Shown here in pieces: positions 22,868-35,133 of a stretch of DNA of 64,000 nucleotides. The stretch is from Rhynchosporium graminicola. Lineage: Eukaryota; Ascomycota; Leotiomycetes; Helotiales; Ploettnerulaceae. How positions within the stretch are numbered: the stretch's first letter is position 1; the number at the start of each line of letters is the position of its first letter. The position numbers and the translations under genes are program-made. The stretch lies in the NCBI GenBank assembly GCA_900074885.1, contig FJUW01000051.1, positions 346,113 through 410,112 of the forward strand, in the 5' to 3' direction. The notes under the pieces are model-generated. The model searched no databases, was not told where the DNA came from, and worked only from the letters and a program-made list of their open reading frames with translations.

Positions 22868-24628
22868 ATGCATCTTAATGGATTGGAGGCTCGTCAAACC
22901 GGTGGAGCGGGACCGACTGGACTAGATCGCGTTGCTAGCACTATTGTTGCTTCTTCGACGAGCAGTATCAATCTGCCAGTTACCACCAGTGCCAGTGGCA
23001 CGAGGACTTCCGCTGCTGGTGCGTCTGCTTCCAGAACTTCGACCCCCTCCAGGCCATTTAGGACTTCCAGTCCAGCTTCGACTCAAAATGTGACTCCAGG
23101 CGATAGCGGGCCATCAGCTCTCCTGGTTGTACGTTCAAGAATTGCCCCTCCGTGAACAAGCGCTAACAAACAACAGCCAGTCATTGCAGTCACACTGGGA
23201 GTCCTCGGTATGCTACTCGGATTTTACATGTTACGCCGTACTCGAGTCCATCACAAGAACCCCAAATACATCCCTACGCCATTTCTGAAGAAGGCATGGC
23301 AGAAATGGAACCCAAGCCCGTCGCACTACAAACTTCCGAATGCGAACGAATCCCTAGAACCGGTATCTGCACGAAACGCCCGATCCTCACATCCGCCAAA
23401 TTCCTTCGATGCTGCTGCGGTTGCCACGGCTGGCGTGGATCGGAACACATCCGTCAGATCTGTGATGACTCTACCTGCTTACCGGCCGAATGCTCTGGGC
23501 AACGAACAAGTTTTAGGACGGGAGGGAGATAGAGGGGGAATTGATGTGGTGATCGAATTTCCAGAGAACCAGGATGATGAGGAGAGCAGAAGAGAAGAGG
23601 AGATGGAAGCTTTGTACCAGGTTCGCCTTGCTCGGAGACGCGAAAATGAAGAACGAGAAGAACGGAGAAGGTTACGGCGTGAAGCAAGGGAACGGGGCGA
23701 TCAGGTTGCGCTACGGGAGCTATCTGCGAGGGCTAGAACTGCGAGTGGTGCCAGTGCAGGGCAGACGGTGGAGGAATTACGAGCGGAGCACGAGAGGATC
23801 AAAAAGGAGAGGCAGAGAGCTGTGTCTTCAGTCTCATATGGCGATTTGGGTGTAGCACGACATGATGGAACGCGATTACGAGCAAATAGTCAAGAAAGCG
23901 AACGGCAAGGTCTTTTGGGAGACGCGGCAAGCATAGCAGCCAGTTCCCGATACCATCATCGCGAGCGCAGCACATCTTCAATCCTCAGTATCGATACGCA
24001 GACATCCGACCTCCCTTCTCCGGGACTAACTCGCTCTCGAGCTGCGTCCAATGTAGAGAGCCCGAGGAGAGGAAGCCATCAGACTGATCGCCGACCTTCG
24101 GCGTCGAATGAGGGAAGAGCGGGTAGCAGTCCGGAAATGATCGAGCATGAGGATATACCGCCAAGTAGTCCTCCTGGATACGAAAACATCTCACTAGATA
24201 CAGCGAACGACGAATACCACCATGCGCCTCTCGAACCACCACCTGTTTATACCTCTCCTACCCTCGCGCGTGGTGAGGAGCATCCCACGACCGATTCCTC
24301 CCTTCCTCCTGCAACGACATCGAGTACGCCCGTGTCGCCACTTTCTCCAGAGCTGAGACCTTCTTCCGAAGCGATTTCAGTGGACGGTCAAGGCTCGAGA
24401 AGGGGGAGCAGGACTGATCAGCTGAGGCATAGTAGGACAAGCAGCTCGAGTTCTTCATCCACAAATCGACCGCGGCAGGAGCATAGAACGACTCGGGGAG
24501 TGGGCGGCGTGCCGCAATTACCGAGTTTGAGACTGGCGGGTTTACCGAGTATACATGTTGATCCCGGAACACCTAGAAGTGGACGACAGGCTGATGATGA
24601 GCGTGAGAATTCAAGGGAGAATTCGTGA
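22868..24628 (+). CDS. Single-pass membrane protein with Ser/Thr-rich ectodomain and long charged tail
   Basis: Two exons, 22868-23128 and 23177-24628, with a 48-bp intron (GCTAACA branch, CAG acceptor), 570 residues. The ATG at 22868 is the first in frame. Residues 1-87 are almost entirely Ser, Thr, Ala and Gly, as in O-mannosylated fungal surface segments. A hydrophobic helix at about 88-106 begins right after the intron, followed by a basic RRTRVHHK stop-transfer. The cytoplasmic part has an Arg/Glu-rich coiled-coil-like stretch (about 205-270), then disordered Ser/Pro-rich sequence with SSPPGYE and PPPVYTSP motifs that could bind WW or arrestin-like partners. No classical signal peptide, so a type III topology is likely. 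The layout recalls Mid2/Wsc-like sensors, but no Wsc cysteine domain is present; identity is not certain. Confidence 0.75.
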
Positions 24629-27600
24629 TTTGGAGGGCGGGATGTAATTGGATAAGAGACAGAAGTTGGGAAGACGGGGACATGAATTAACGACATATGA
24701 ACCATATTGAAAATATCAGAAGTGGAGAGCTTGAGATCTGGAGCGAAATATCGGAGCTGGGGAGAAGGCGGAGGTGGCATATATCCATATTTTATTGTTC
24801 ATTTTTTTTATACCGACCTAGCGAATTTGGATGCAAGGGAGCGTGGCGGCGATTTTATATGGCGTTTTGGACATGGATATGTAATTTATATACCTACATA
24901 GCGCATCAACGGCGTGCTTCGTTTGGGGAATCAAATTCACCTGTCTTTCTAGCTCCTTTGCTTTTGAAAGTTACTCATGTCATCCGAGCAAGACGTGTGA
25001 GTCAGTGCGTTGGTTCTAGGTTAAAGACGGCGACAGGGAACGAGAACAGTGAATGGCATTTGGCTGGTGTCCGTACCACGGATGAAGATGTAAAGATCTA
25101 TTACCCTTCTGTGATGATGGATCAGCAGCGAGGCCCAATTCAATATCAAGAAGGGTATGTTGTTTGCCTTCAGGGGTAAACAACAGATCTTGACTACTGT
25201 ACGCAGAAAAGCAGCCAAATCTTCTAAGCATGTAACGCCTCGATTCTGTGAGATGTAGATTGAGGATTTAGGGCTTGGATATTGGCTTTGACAGGAATGA
25301 GTGTCTTCTCGAGATAGTGCTGTCACTAGTTGAGCTATTATCATTAATGATGATTTCATCTAGACGTGCGAAACGAATTACACGCTAAAAGGTAGAGATT
25401 CGCGATATCGAAGTTAGTCGATGGGTGGTTTTCAAGGAAATGTATATTGTACGTTCTGGCAACGTGCCCTGTTCTTATCTTGCTTGGGTATGGAGGTACC
25501 GTAATGCTCATATGACGTATCAGCGTCTGGAATAGGCTATTTTTTGCCGGCTAGGGAGGGCTTTTACAAAGAGGTTTTACTGATATTCCTCTGTTGGATT
25601 TCATCTATGCATTTAATAATTGATATCCTAGTTCTAGTTCTCACTACACTAGAGACGCTCATGTTGTCGCTTTTCCTTGCTTGTGTCGAAATATACATCC
25701 CAATGGAGATCCCACTCTCGATTTAATCACAAATATGAGGAGCCTGAATGATTCTTAGCTTAAATAAGAACCACGTGATACGCTGCCCTGGCCATCAAGG
25801 ACATTCAACTTCTAACATCATCTCAAACCGGAAGTTGCATCTCAAGATATCTCTATCAACAGTAAACATTAATCGCAGTTTTTTATTCTATAAAGTTAGT
25901 CAGAAGAAGTTCTGCTTAGCATTTCTCTTCTCTCAAGATTTAGGAACTCCTGGGAGCAATCAGCGTTACCTTCTTCATCGTCCCTAGTTTTTTTCGCGTC
26001 AAGCAACACTCGGCTAAATCAAAACAAACAAACCCCACCAAAACCACCTCCAAAAAGTACAAAAAAAACTCCTCCTCACCCACAAACACTGAATTGGTTT
26101 CTCGATGACTTAAAATTGCGCACCGATAGTCGACATCAACTGTCTATGAATGGAAGGCATACTCCCGAACCCTAAACCAGGCATAATTCAAGAATGGCCC
26201 ACCACGTTTTTGGCATCCCGCTGCGAGGGCCCACGGTGGTGTTTCAGGGGCAGATAGGAAAGGTCCGATCGATCTTACCAATTGAACGGATTAGATAGAT
26301 AGAAATTAGCCAATACCAGAATTCTGACCAGACAACTAGGAGTGATGTGTCGCGGAATTCGGTATTTTGGTTTATTATGTTGGCAATCATTTGTTGGTGC
26401 GTGGAAGCGAGGTTGGTTGGTTTTTCACCTTTGAGAAGCGTCGGTGTGTCGCAACTATCAGTAGCGACTGACAACTTGAGGTGACAGTCTTATGTGCTTG
26501 GTATCGATGGCAACGAGAAGTCGGACTCACCTGGAGTCGCGCAGAGGCTGTTCCGGCTTGTTTACAGACCACCACAACAACGTGAATTTTGAATTTTCCT
26601 TGGGAAATTTGTATGTCAAGGCACTAGTGTGTTCTTGATATTAGCTCCAAAATATTCCCCTACGTGGGTCTCTATATAAGAAAAGATCACCAGCAACTGT
26701 TAGGTTGACTGAGAGCTCTGAGTGGGTATGGATTTCAGAAGGCTCACTACTCTTAGATCAAGATATAAACTCCGATGGATGGCTCTAGGAGCCAGATGAA
26801 CATGATTTAGTTTCAGGGTGCGACTGCCTTTCAATTCTTCTACCACTTCTATACCTAGTCCGTTTACAAAGCTTTGAGAACTTGAAGTGTCTCACTTCCT
26901 ACAAGTACCTCCCACCTCGTCCAAAATACCAAACTCACCTATCTTGAGCAATAAGTATTGAGAAATGAGGAGAGCCAGAGAATTCTCATCCCAATTGTGT
27001 TAATCGACTCGAGAGAACGACAATATCGTTCCCGTGGAAGTCAGCGCTTTTGAGGAAGTGGCTTGATGATCGAGCACGTCAAGTCAAGCCTTGCCGGCAG
27101 GAATCCATCTAAATGGAAAGACTCACTTGAAGGCCTACAAATATTCTTCGGAGTCAAGAACCTTAGAGACATCGCTGTGTTCCCGAGCGACGGGGATCGT
27201 TGCTCGTATCCATGGGTTTGATTTAATTTCTACATTTACATGTGTATTCATTACGGCCTCAGCAAGTCATCAGTTCCTGCAGTCTTCACCAGCATCGGGT
27301 AACCAGCCCGATCAAGCGGAGGGTTTCATGGATGATCTCTTGCTGACACGGCGTAGCTGTCTTGGTTCGCCGCTGCCTTTTTAAAGAAGCAGGGCTCCAT
27401 TTTGGGATTAGAGGCTGACCATGAACGTGAGAGATTACTTAGTGAGTTAATAGCTTGCTAGATGTCGTGATGGCTGCATGATGTTCGGACAGTGAATTAG
27501 CTTTGATAGCATAATGACTTGATTGAATCACAACTTGAGGTATATCCATGACTGCTGTTTTCTGGTATTGAAGCCTGTGATGCTAGCTTCATCATGCTGT

Positions 27601-28345
27601 CCATATACAGGTCTGAAAAATGATACAAGTGCCGATCGCATCTATCGGCAAAGCCATGGTTCCCAGCCAAGCCTCCGATTGAAAGCTCCTCTCATCTTTC
27701 ACTTCTCCAAATAAGGCTCAATATGAATCCACAGAAATCTCAGTATCCTACGAGAAAATCTAAGGAACTGCACAAACGCTTTTTATACAGAGCCGGCTTG
27801 TTAGACAGGCTTTAGCACCATCACGACGGGCAAAAACCTGCTTCTCGTAACTTCAAGGTAACGACACCAGTCTGTCTAACGTTAAATTGTTGGTCGAATC
27901 TCCTTCTGGATTCAACTTCGACCTTCGCACCTTCCTATGTTATTCAATGTGTTGTTCAACAAAGTTAAGTCCACGTGTCCATCTATAGTGAGCGGGGATG
28001 TATTCAATACTGTCATATAAAGCATAGGTAATGTCACTACCCGGGAAGATCCAATATGTCGTGTGTTAAGGTTTCTCATGGGTATGGCGGCAAAGGCCAT
28101 GCCACCAATTTTGTACTCATCTGAAGAGAAAATTGGTGAGAGTAAGCGGCATGGACTGCAAGCTGCTTTAATGGTGCTGCTTTACAGAATCACAAATTTC
28201 ATGCCAGCGCGACTTATGCTGATGACTTGGAAAGCTCGACTCGTTTTGAACAGCATTGCCATGCCGCATACAACATTCCAAATCTCGAATCACATATAAA
28301 GATAATTGGTTCATACATGGGTATTGATTTTGATACTGTGGCAAG
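24629..28345. other. Gene-poor stretch of about 3.7 kb
   Basis: The first 250 bases are probably 3' UTR of the membrane-protein gene. From 25980 to 26100 there is a C/A-rich, CT-rich strip that looks like a leader or promoter but no gene follows it convincingly on either strand. The rest shows only short frames. No repeat or RNA gene recognised. Confidence 0.5.
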
Positions 28346-30601
28346 CTATGTCTTCTGCCGTTTCCTCTTGGTGGGTTTCCGAGCAACTGTACTCGAGACA
28401 TCAGCATCGTCTAGGAGCTCATGCTGCAATTGCTCTTGCGCAGCCTCGGCATCATCATCGCCCTCATTTTCATTATTTGAGTCAACCTCGCTGTCCTCAT
28501 CATCGGAGTCTAGACCGAACGCCTGATCGACATCATCTACGACATCATCATCAAGTCCAACACCTTCATCGTCACTACCGAAGCCAACAAACTCGTCATC
28601 ATCATCTTCAACGTCGGCCATCGATGTGTCTGCAACGGAGGTGTCTGCGACTGAAGTACCTGCAACGGACTCATCATCTCGCTTTCGCTTCTTGCCCATC
28701 TCACCAAGTCTGCCAGCACGACCTTCGACTCCTGTTGTCTGCTCAGAACCTTCCAACAAAGGCGGAGGTGTGAACCAAGGTATCTTTCCTCTCAAGAAAT
28801 CATTCAAGACCATCTTTGCAACACCATCTACATCAGGCTCACCACCATGTAATAATCTGCCACCCTTCCTCGCCAGTAACTCCAGGAACTCAATATGATT
28901 GGTGTAGCCTTTCAATTGGTATGTGCGCTCAATATGTTGTGGCTTAGTCTTACTAAGAACGGCTGGGATGTACTGCTCTGGGTTCTCCACGTTCTCAACT
29001 CTTACTACACCACGCAACAGAATGTCCTGAGGCGTATCTGTGGTACTTGGTGGGACAACACCGGGACAATCGATAAGATATATTCTCTTCATCAATGTGA
29101 TATATTGCCATACCTTAGTCTCACCTGGGATTGGAGCAACTGTGCAGACCTTCTTCTTGCGGAGTGTGTTGATTATGGACGACTTTCCAGTGTTTGGGTA
29201 CCCAATGAAGCCTACGGAAATCTGTTTGCGGTCTGAATGAAGGGAGGAGAATTGGCGGAGAAGTTGAATGAGAGAGCCTTTTCCGAATGAGTTTGTGATG
29301 GATGCGTGAAAAGCGAGAGTAGGGTAATCTTTGGAGAGGTTTCTAACCCATGCGGCCTGCAACTGTCAGCAAATGAAACTGCAAGAAAAGTGGCCGTATT
29401 TGTAATGTATGAATCATTACTAAGAAAACCACCACAAGCCACTAATGAAAGTGGAAGTGGCCCTCAACTCAAACGAAACAGAACCAGACTCTTTACGACA
29501 GACTCTCCAAGACGGTGAGCTGTCTACTCAAGACCCAAGGATCAAGAGCGGCGAGAATGGAATCAATCTACCAAAGTTGTAACAGACAGTCTTCCATTGC
29601 GATGAGCAAACAAATGCAGAAGGCGCCTTGACTTAACGATGGAACTATGCAGGGGAGAGACGATAGGACTTGACTTACAGCTACACCGGTAGGGACCAAA
29701 TCGCACTTGTTAAGAACAAAGATCAAGTGCTTATGTGGTGCTTCATCCTTGATATACTTCTCAACGCTTCGACAGCGTGTACCAAGGGGATCTCGGGCAT
29801 CAAGAACGTGAATAACAACGTCGGAAGAGTCAATGACCTTGTACAGCTCGTTCCATATCCGCTTGCTTTGACCTTTGTTGAAGATGGCTTCTCTCGCACT
29901 TGATGCATAGCCATGATCTGGGATCGCAGCCTCTCCAATGGCCTCGCCATCTGCCGTCGAGTTTCCACTCAACAGCTGGGCTTGCTCCAGACGGTCGAGG
30001 TAAGTATCATGATTCTGCACACTTTGCTCGGCCAGATCTTCCAACGAGCTAACTCCAATCTTAACTCTTTTTCTCTGCGCATGGGGTCCGAAAACATCTG
30101 AGAAAGGCGATGCTTCAACGGTCATCTTCGCCTGATGCTGCTTCAACCCATTTTTGCCTTCACCATCTCTAATCAAGCTCATGGGCAGCTTATTCGATTT
30201 GAGTAGAACAGAGTATGGATCAGTAGCGCGTTCGGCCATTGCTTCTCGGAAAGAATTGAGGGCATCTTGGCCAATGACTCGAGAATTGGTGAACCATTTC
30301 CGATTGGGCTCGATTCGCGCGACGGGAACTTGTTTGCTTTGGAATTGTGCAGATTGTGTGACATCTCCTGCAGCATTATGTCGACCAGATCCAGTGTCCT
30401 TGAACATCTTAAGGACCTTGGCCTGCTTGCCAGTTCTACGAGGATGTTAGCAATCGCCCACCAAAGCTGCGAACTATCGCATCCAGTACAGAGTTCAGCA
30501 TACCTGTAGAAATTCTCCCCCTTGACCTTGACGTTCGCCATCCCATCACTACTCTTGCCCTCACGCACCTTGCGCGAGGCTTCTTTTTTCGCTCGACCCA
30601 T
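28346..30601 (-). CDS. NOG2: Nucleolar GTP-binding protein 2 (60S ribosome export GTPase)
   Basis: Exons 30601-30504, 30435-29679 and 29356-28346, introns of 68 and 322 bp, 621 residues. A basic N-terminus and a NOG2-type leader precede a circularly permuted GTPase: G4 NKCD (275-278), G5 HASITN (302-307), G1 GYPNTGKSS (337-345), G2 PGETKVWQ (362-369) and G3 DCPGV (381-385). This order and the surrounding [13 protein letters not shown] element are diagnostic. Nog2 acts on pre-60S particles in the nucleolus and nucleus, where it blocks early binding of the export adaptor Nmd3. The tail from about residue 500 is long and very acidic with short SVADTS repeats, ending in a basic KRKRQK patch. VPTGVA replaces the more usual VPTWVA next to the second exon junction. 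Divergently transcribed from the mitoribosomal gene. Confidence 0.95.
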
Positions 30602-30805
30602 GATTGTGGTGATGTGGTTGTGAAGGTTGCAGAAGAGTAGTGAACAGACAAAAAAGTTTTGTTAAAGATCTAGATCACGCTAACCTTATCGGAAAATGTG
30701 GCTGTGTGGCTCAAGCCTCATGTCGAGCGCGCTAAAGATTTCCTCAGCCCAACGATCAACGACAACTTCATCTGCGGGAGCGACGACATCCCCAAGTCAC
30801 CAGCC
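30602..30805. promoter_or_regulatory. Shared divergent promoter of NOG2 and mS26 genes
   Basis: The two start codons are about 204 bp apart on opposite strands, so both housekeeping promoters must lie in this interval or overlap the first exons. No TATA box is obvious. Confidence 0.6.
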
Positions 30806-31711
30806 ATGCCTCCTTCAATATCTAGGACGTCTTTAAACTCGCTCGGTCGATGTATATGTCCGGCAAAATCAATTCCTCTACGCTCCTTCTCAACAACCCC
30901 TTCCCTCGCAGGATTTGGTCCAGAACACCCTAAATTCATCGAGATCCCAACACCACCACAACATCAAGCTTCTCCGAAATTAAATATCAAGGGAACTCTC
31001 CCTCCTCCTCGAAACATCTTCCCCCGCCGAGCCGGTGACAAAACATCGCCTGAGTACTTGGCCGCGGTCACTCCTGAGCCCTCGTCACAGGCTGAACCCC
31101 AAAATGAGTTTGTAGCTTGGAAGCGACGAATGGCAGAGTCTAGACGGACAAATCTTAGGGAAGGCTTAGTTGCACTACATCAGAGGAAGATGGCGCAAGA
31201 TATGAATGCCACAGCACGTAGCAGAAACAAGAGTGCGAAGCGTGAGAAGGCTCTACATGCTCCTAAACGAGAAGACGAACGCCTCACCAATCCTACCGTC
31301 ACCGAATTGAATCGAACCCTACAGTCAGGGGCAGTTCCCGATCCTGATCGTGCCAGTCGAGTGGCAAAGAAGATTGCGAGGGTCGAGGCAATTGCATTGG
31401 CAAAAAAGGAGACACGGAGGGACGCTCTTCACACGCTTTATATGAACGCAAGGAGTTTCATTACCAGCGAAGATGAACTGGATGCCGAGATCGAGAAGAT
31501 TTTTGTCGACAATCCTCACCCTGGTCGCGTTGGTGATGACATCTGGGCGGCCATGGGGGCTCCTCCTGCGATCCAGGGAATGCTTTCGGTGGTGAACAAT
31601 ACTCAGAAAACGGCGCTGGACTTTCACTCACCACCTGCCTTACTCACTGGAAGGAGGATGAAGAAGATTGCACAGGAGTTGACTGGAGGAACAATGGATG
31701 GAGGTCGTTGA
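30806..31711 (+). CDS. Mitochondrial small-subunit ribosomal protein mS26 (Pet123-like)
   Basis: One exon, 301 residues from the ATG at 30806; the upstream in-frame extension lacks an ATG. The N-terminus is an Arg/Ser-rich presequence without acidic residues (CPAKSIPLRSFSTTP), as for mitochondrial import. Next comes a PPPRNIFPRR segment, then a conserved WKRRMAESRRTNLREGL helix and an AP-REDERLTNPT segment, which I associate with the fungal Pet123/mS26 family of the mitochondrial small subunit. The rest is long basic helix and ends in a Pro/Leu-rich tail. It shares its promoter region with the NOG2 gene. Assignment by motif memory only, so moderately sure. Confidence 0.75.
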   Translation: MPPSISRTSLNSLGRCICPAKSIPLRSFSTTPSLAGFGPEHPKFIEIPTPPQHQASPKLNIKGTLPPPRNIFPRRAGDKTSPEYLAAVTPEPSSQAEPQNEFVAWKRRMAESRRTNLREGLVALHQRKMAQDMNATARSRNKSAKREKALHAPKREDERLTNPTVTELNRTLQSGAVPDPDRASRVAKKIARVEAIALAKKETRRDALHTLYMNARSFITSEDELDAEIEKIFVDNPHPGRVGDDIWAAMGAPPAIQGMLSVVNNTQKTALDFHSPPALLTGRRMKKIAQELTGGTMDGGR

Positions 31712-32040
31712 TGATGCTGGAGATAGAGCTTGATGTATAAATACTGGAAGCCGTGACCATGGCTTACCTTCTTGTAAGATCTTGGAGAGAAATGTGAAAG
31801 ATAATGTTATTTTTTCACACCCATACATTCCCTATGTGAAAGATTTTATGTCTCTAAGGGTAAGGTCGGAATCGTCGTCACGCGGGAAAATATCAAATCG
31901 TCCCGACGCGTCTCTATACATTTTGCCTGCCCACGATCTTTCCTCGGTGGTTCTGAACAAACCAACAACGATCTCACCCAAAAAATTCCAAAGTCTCCCT
32001 CACAATCATACCTTCTAACACCATACGATCTTCAGACGTT

Positions 32041-32340
32041 ATGTCTGACATTCCAAACATCGATCTCGATTCTCAAATCAAGCTCGAGCTTACCACCATG
32101 GTAATCTTTGTTTGGTATCTGAAGGTGGAGGGCGAGGAGCCCTCGGCTCGACTCTGGAGAGCCTCACTTCCGAGGCTACCATGGATCGCGATGGTCGAGC
32201 GGGTCTGCCGCCATGTCCTCTCCCAATCCGGTTTATCTTACTTCTAGAAATCTGGAGATCGACTGGTAAGCAAATGAGCTACTCCAATTACCAGGTGATG
32301 GATGCTGACGACCCTGTAACCAAGGGTGAAGGACCATTTT
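32041..32340 (+). CDS. Possible very small spliced protein, unknown
   Basis: The ATG at 32041 follows a CT-rich then CA-rich leader typical of fungal 5' UTRs. The first exon is 32041-32100 (20 codons, ending at an ATG|GTAATC donor). A 147-bp intron to the CTTCTAG acceptor at 32247 would be followed by a short exon and a stop at 32340, directly or after a second short intron. The product would be only about 30-40 residues, acidic, with no membrane segment. The second join is uncertain because the simplest choice would need a 29-bp intron. I do not recognise it. Confidence 0.3.
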
Positions 32341-32912
32341 AGCTGGCATTCGTTACCAGATCACATTAATTTGTGGAGGCTTTGAGGCAGAATAATTTGA
32401 GCCCATGCAGTAGGTTGTGCACTTTGTCTGTCCTGTATACATCCTCTACTGCAACATAGGAGTCAGAGATCCCCACTTTAAGGATTATGTCAGGAATACA
32501 AGTCGTTATCCATCTCGTGAGTAGCGGTCCTCCTAGTTTTCTCCCACTTATTCCAAGTGTTTCGGTCCACCACATGTACCTAATACTGGCATCGCTGGAC
32601 TTTATGCTGGACAATCTCGTTTGGCTTGGTCGGCGTGACCGATCTGGCGCCTAGACCTGGGCAAAGATTGTCAAATTTCCCCTACATTTATCGACGAAAT
32701 CGTGTTTCAATTACGAGAGGGGCAGATATGGTCAAGCAAAGGCAATGCTAACAAGAAATACGGAGACCACTGCTCTTATGCCCGCGTCGACACCTCAATG
32801 ATCTCAAAGGTCCCTTCTCCCGAGATCAATTCTGTACTCTTACGCCCATATCACCTCTTCGCAATTTCAATCTCAACCTATCAATACCTATCCTAGGGCC
32901 CGGAACAATCTT
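32341..32912. other. Intergenic, no clear gene
   Basis: Only short frames. It may contain the missing first exon of the Ser/Gln-rich frame that follows. Confidence 0.4.
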
Positions 32913-32929
32913 AAATCCCTCACTCTCAG

Positions 32930-33381
32930 CCTTTGGTCACCTATATTGGATCCCAATCTCAAGCTCAGTCCCATTCTCTCGAGTGTTGTGGCCTCTCGAA
33001 TATTCATTTTGATTCTTCTGATGCTGAATCTGAGAATGATCTTAGACATCTTTCTGATTCTCGACCACAATCCCAATCGCAAACTAAGTCTGTTTCAATC
33101 AATTGGTTTGAAATCCCGAAAATCAATTTTTATTTCTCTGAAGTGAGGTCTCTTCTGAATGCTCTGTCACAATCTCAACCTCGTTCTCTACTAGCTGTCC
33201 CGGGCACGACCGTGACTGCCTCTCAAATTGAGGTAATGAACACAATCCCTCGTCCGTATTCTATCTGCTAATGCTGGCTGTGATCTAGGCATTTCAAGCT
33301 CAGGTTGAGGCAGATTTTCGTTGCCCGATTCAAGGTCCTTGGACATGGAGTTGCCTCCGCAGTGGCCAAGGTCTGGGTTGA
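32930..33381 (+). CDS. Hypothetical Ser/Gln-rich protein, partial gene model
   Basis: An open frame begins just after an acceptor-like CACTCTCAG (ending 32929) and runs to 33232, where a 56-bp intron with a TGCTAATG branch site leads to a second exon, 33289-33381. The joined frame covers about 130 codons. It is rich in Ser and Gln with Gln-Ser alternation and ends in a Trp/Cys-containing tail. No ATG lies in frame between the upstream stop at 32912 and the acceptor, so a first exon is missing from this model. Family unknown; it could also be a relic. Confidence 0.35.
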
Positions 33382-35133
33382 CCATGTTTTCTTGCCTCCC
33401 CTAGCTCCTCCTGGGAGATAGACGTATTCTGAATCGCATCTCTAGGATTCGGCTTTGCCATTTTTGTTATTTCTCAATGACCGATTGGTCTGATACTGTG
33501 CTATAGACAGGTTACTACCGAGAACCAGCTCCCAAAGCAGGTTCTATGAATCATCGCGACTTAAAGAAAATGTAAAAGCTGCAGTATATTGAATGTCACG
33601 AGATTGCTAGCAGATATACGAATACGAGTCGTCGAGTCAACAATATGCGCTAGGGGCCGGGCGTAAGCGAAGCTGAATATCAATATCTGCCTACCTTTCT
33701 AGTATGCGGGGATAGGAAGTCGTCTTCGGCGGAAGATTAAATCTGCTAGGTATGATTGACCACCGCAATTCATTTCCGATGTCATGAACACATCTCACGA
33801 CATTAAAAGAAATGGTGTATCAATGTCACACAAGCTTTTCATGAATTTACTATTGTATGTTGGAATCTTGGATGGAGCTACCGAAATCGCTTCGCTGGAG
33901 ATGGATTTCTTTGGCCTCTATAGAGATGAGAACGAATAATAGAGGAAGATTGAGATGATAGAGTATCCTAGCCTTCGACTGTCAGCGGACGGTAAGGAGA
34001 GTAGCCGGAGACGAGGAGTGGGCGTTTGCTGTAGTCGTGACTTGGCAGTCACATTTCTGCTGGTATCGAACTCGGAGGATACTTGGGTCAATCAACTGCG
34101 AATGAAAAGCTCTCTAGGTTCAATGTAGCCGTGCAGTGGAAGATCGCCTGCGAAATTGCCTCTTGTTGCTCTTCTCGAAAGCAGGCCCAATGTAGATTTC
34201 AGTAACGACGCTCCAAATTAGTGCTCGCATCTGAAATGCAAGATATATAGGAGCGGTAAGTCTACTGATCTTAGTCGGTCGGCACATTGCGCGTTGAAAC
34301 TTGTTGAGTACTAGAGCAGATACAGGCATGTTTAACATGGAGGTTTAGCACAGATCCAATTTTACATGAGCTACTAGATGACGATGATTTCTGGGATACT
34401 AAACAGTCACTAGTGGCAGATATGACAGACCTTTAACGTGGAATCATGTAGGCTGGACAAGCTTATCCTCAGGGCGTGCAAATGGGCCATGAGAAATTTG
34501 CGGTTGCAACTCGATGCTAAAGTAACCATGATATCGCAGGACATCAGCTGAAGCAGTTCTTCATAGCCACCTGACACTTTAATGACTTGACCAGAGTGAT
34601 AATCAGGTACTCTGGACTTGCTACCACGTATTCTCGAATCGATTTCTTGAAGACAAACTTGCCCGATCTCGATACTCTAGTGGCCAGGATCTGTGACTTT
34701 CCAAAAGCACTTGCAGTGGGTATCATCAGGCTTTCCACAGAGATTCAGGAACGTCGTAGAAGTGACCTGAACCAGTTCAGGTAGGTTGCAGCCCGTTTGC
34801 TGGTTGCAAACGATGCAGGAGGCCGTCAGCCCGTTTGCTCTCCTGCTACGCCCTCCACCTTCCCACCTCCTCGAATCTCCGAGCATCCAATAAGGAAGAG
34901 TTTCTACCGAGCCGAGTCTCTCGAAGGCGAAGGAAAGTTGAAGATAGAACGCAGAAAGGCATTCACGTGCTGCATCCTAGCGCGACCGAAGAAACTGCTC
35001 GCTTGCGTGCCTGCCTGATGAGGTGGGAGTGAGCAGGCTGGATGGGACCTGAAGGCGTATAAGAACCCCGCCTCGCGACTTCGACCTCTTCCATTCCCAA
35101 CTCTGTTCTCAACATCACCAAGAAGACGACAAG
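33382..35133. other. Gene-poor stretch of about 1.75 kb
   Basis: Short frames on both strands near 34120-34340 and 34540-34790 have no recognisable content. A 13-base string CAGCCCGTTTGCT occurs twice, at about 34790 and 34828. The last 100 bases carry a pyrimidine-rich leader in front of the KH gene. Confidence 0.45.

Noticed and set aside
24697..25179. A 160-codon plus-strand frame after the membrane-protein gene
   Set aside because: It lies in probable 3' UTR, has no domain-like content and overlaps another frame of similar quality.
32366..32614. An 82-codon minus-strand frame
   Set aside because: No ATG start and no recognisable sequence features.
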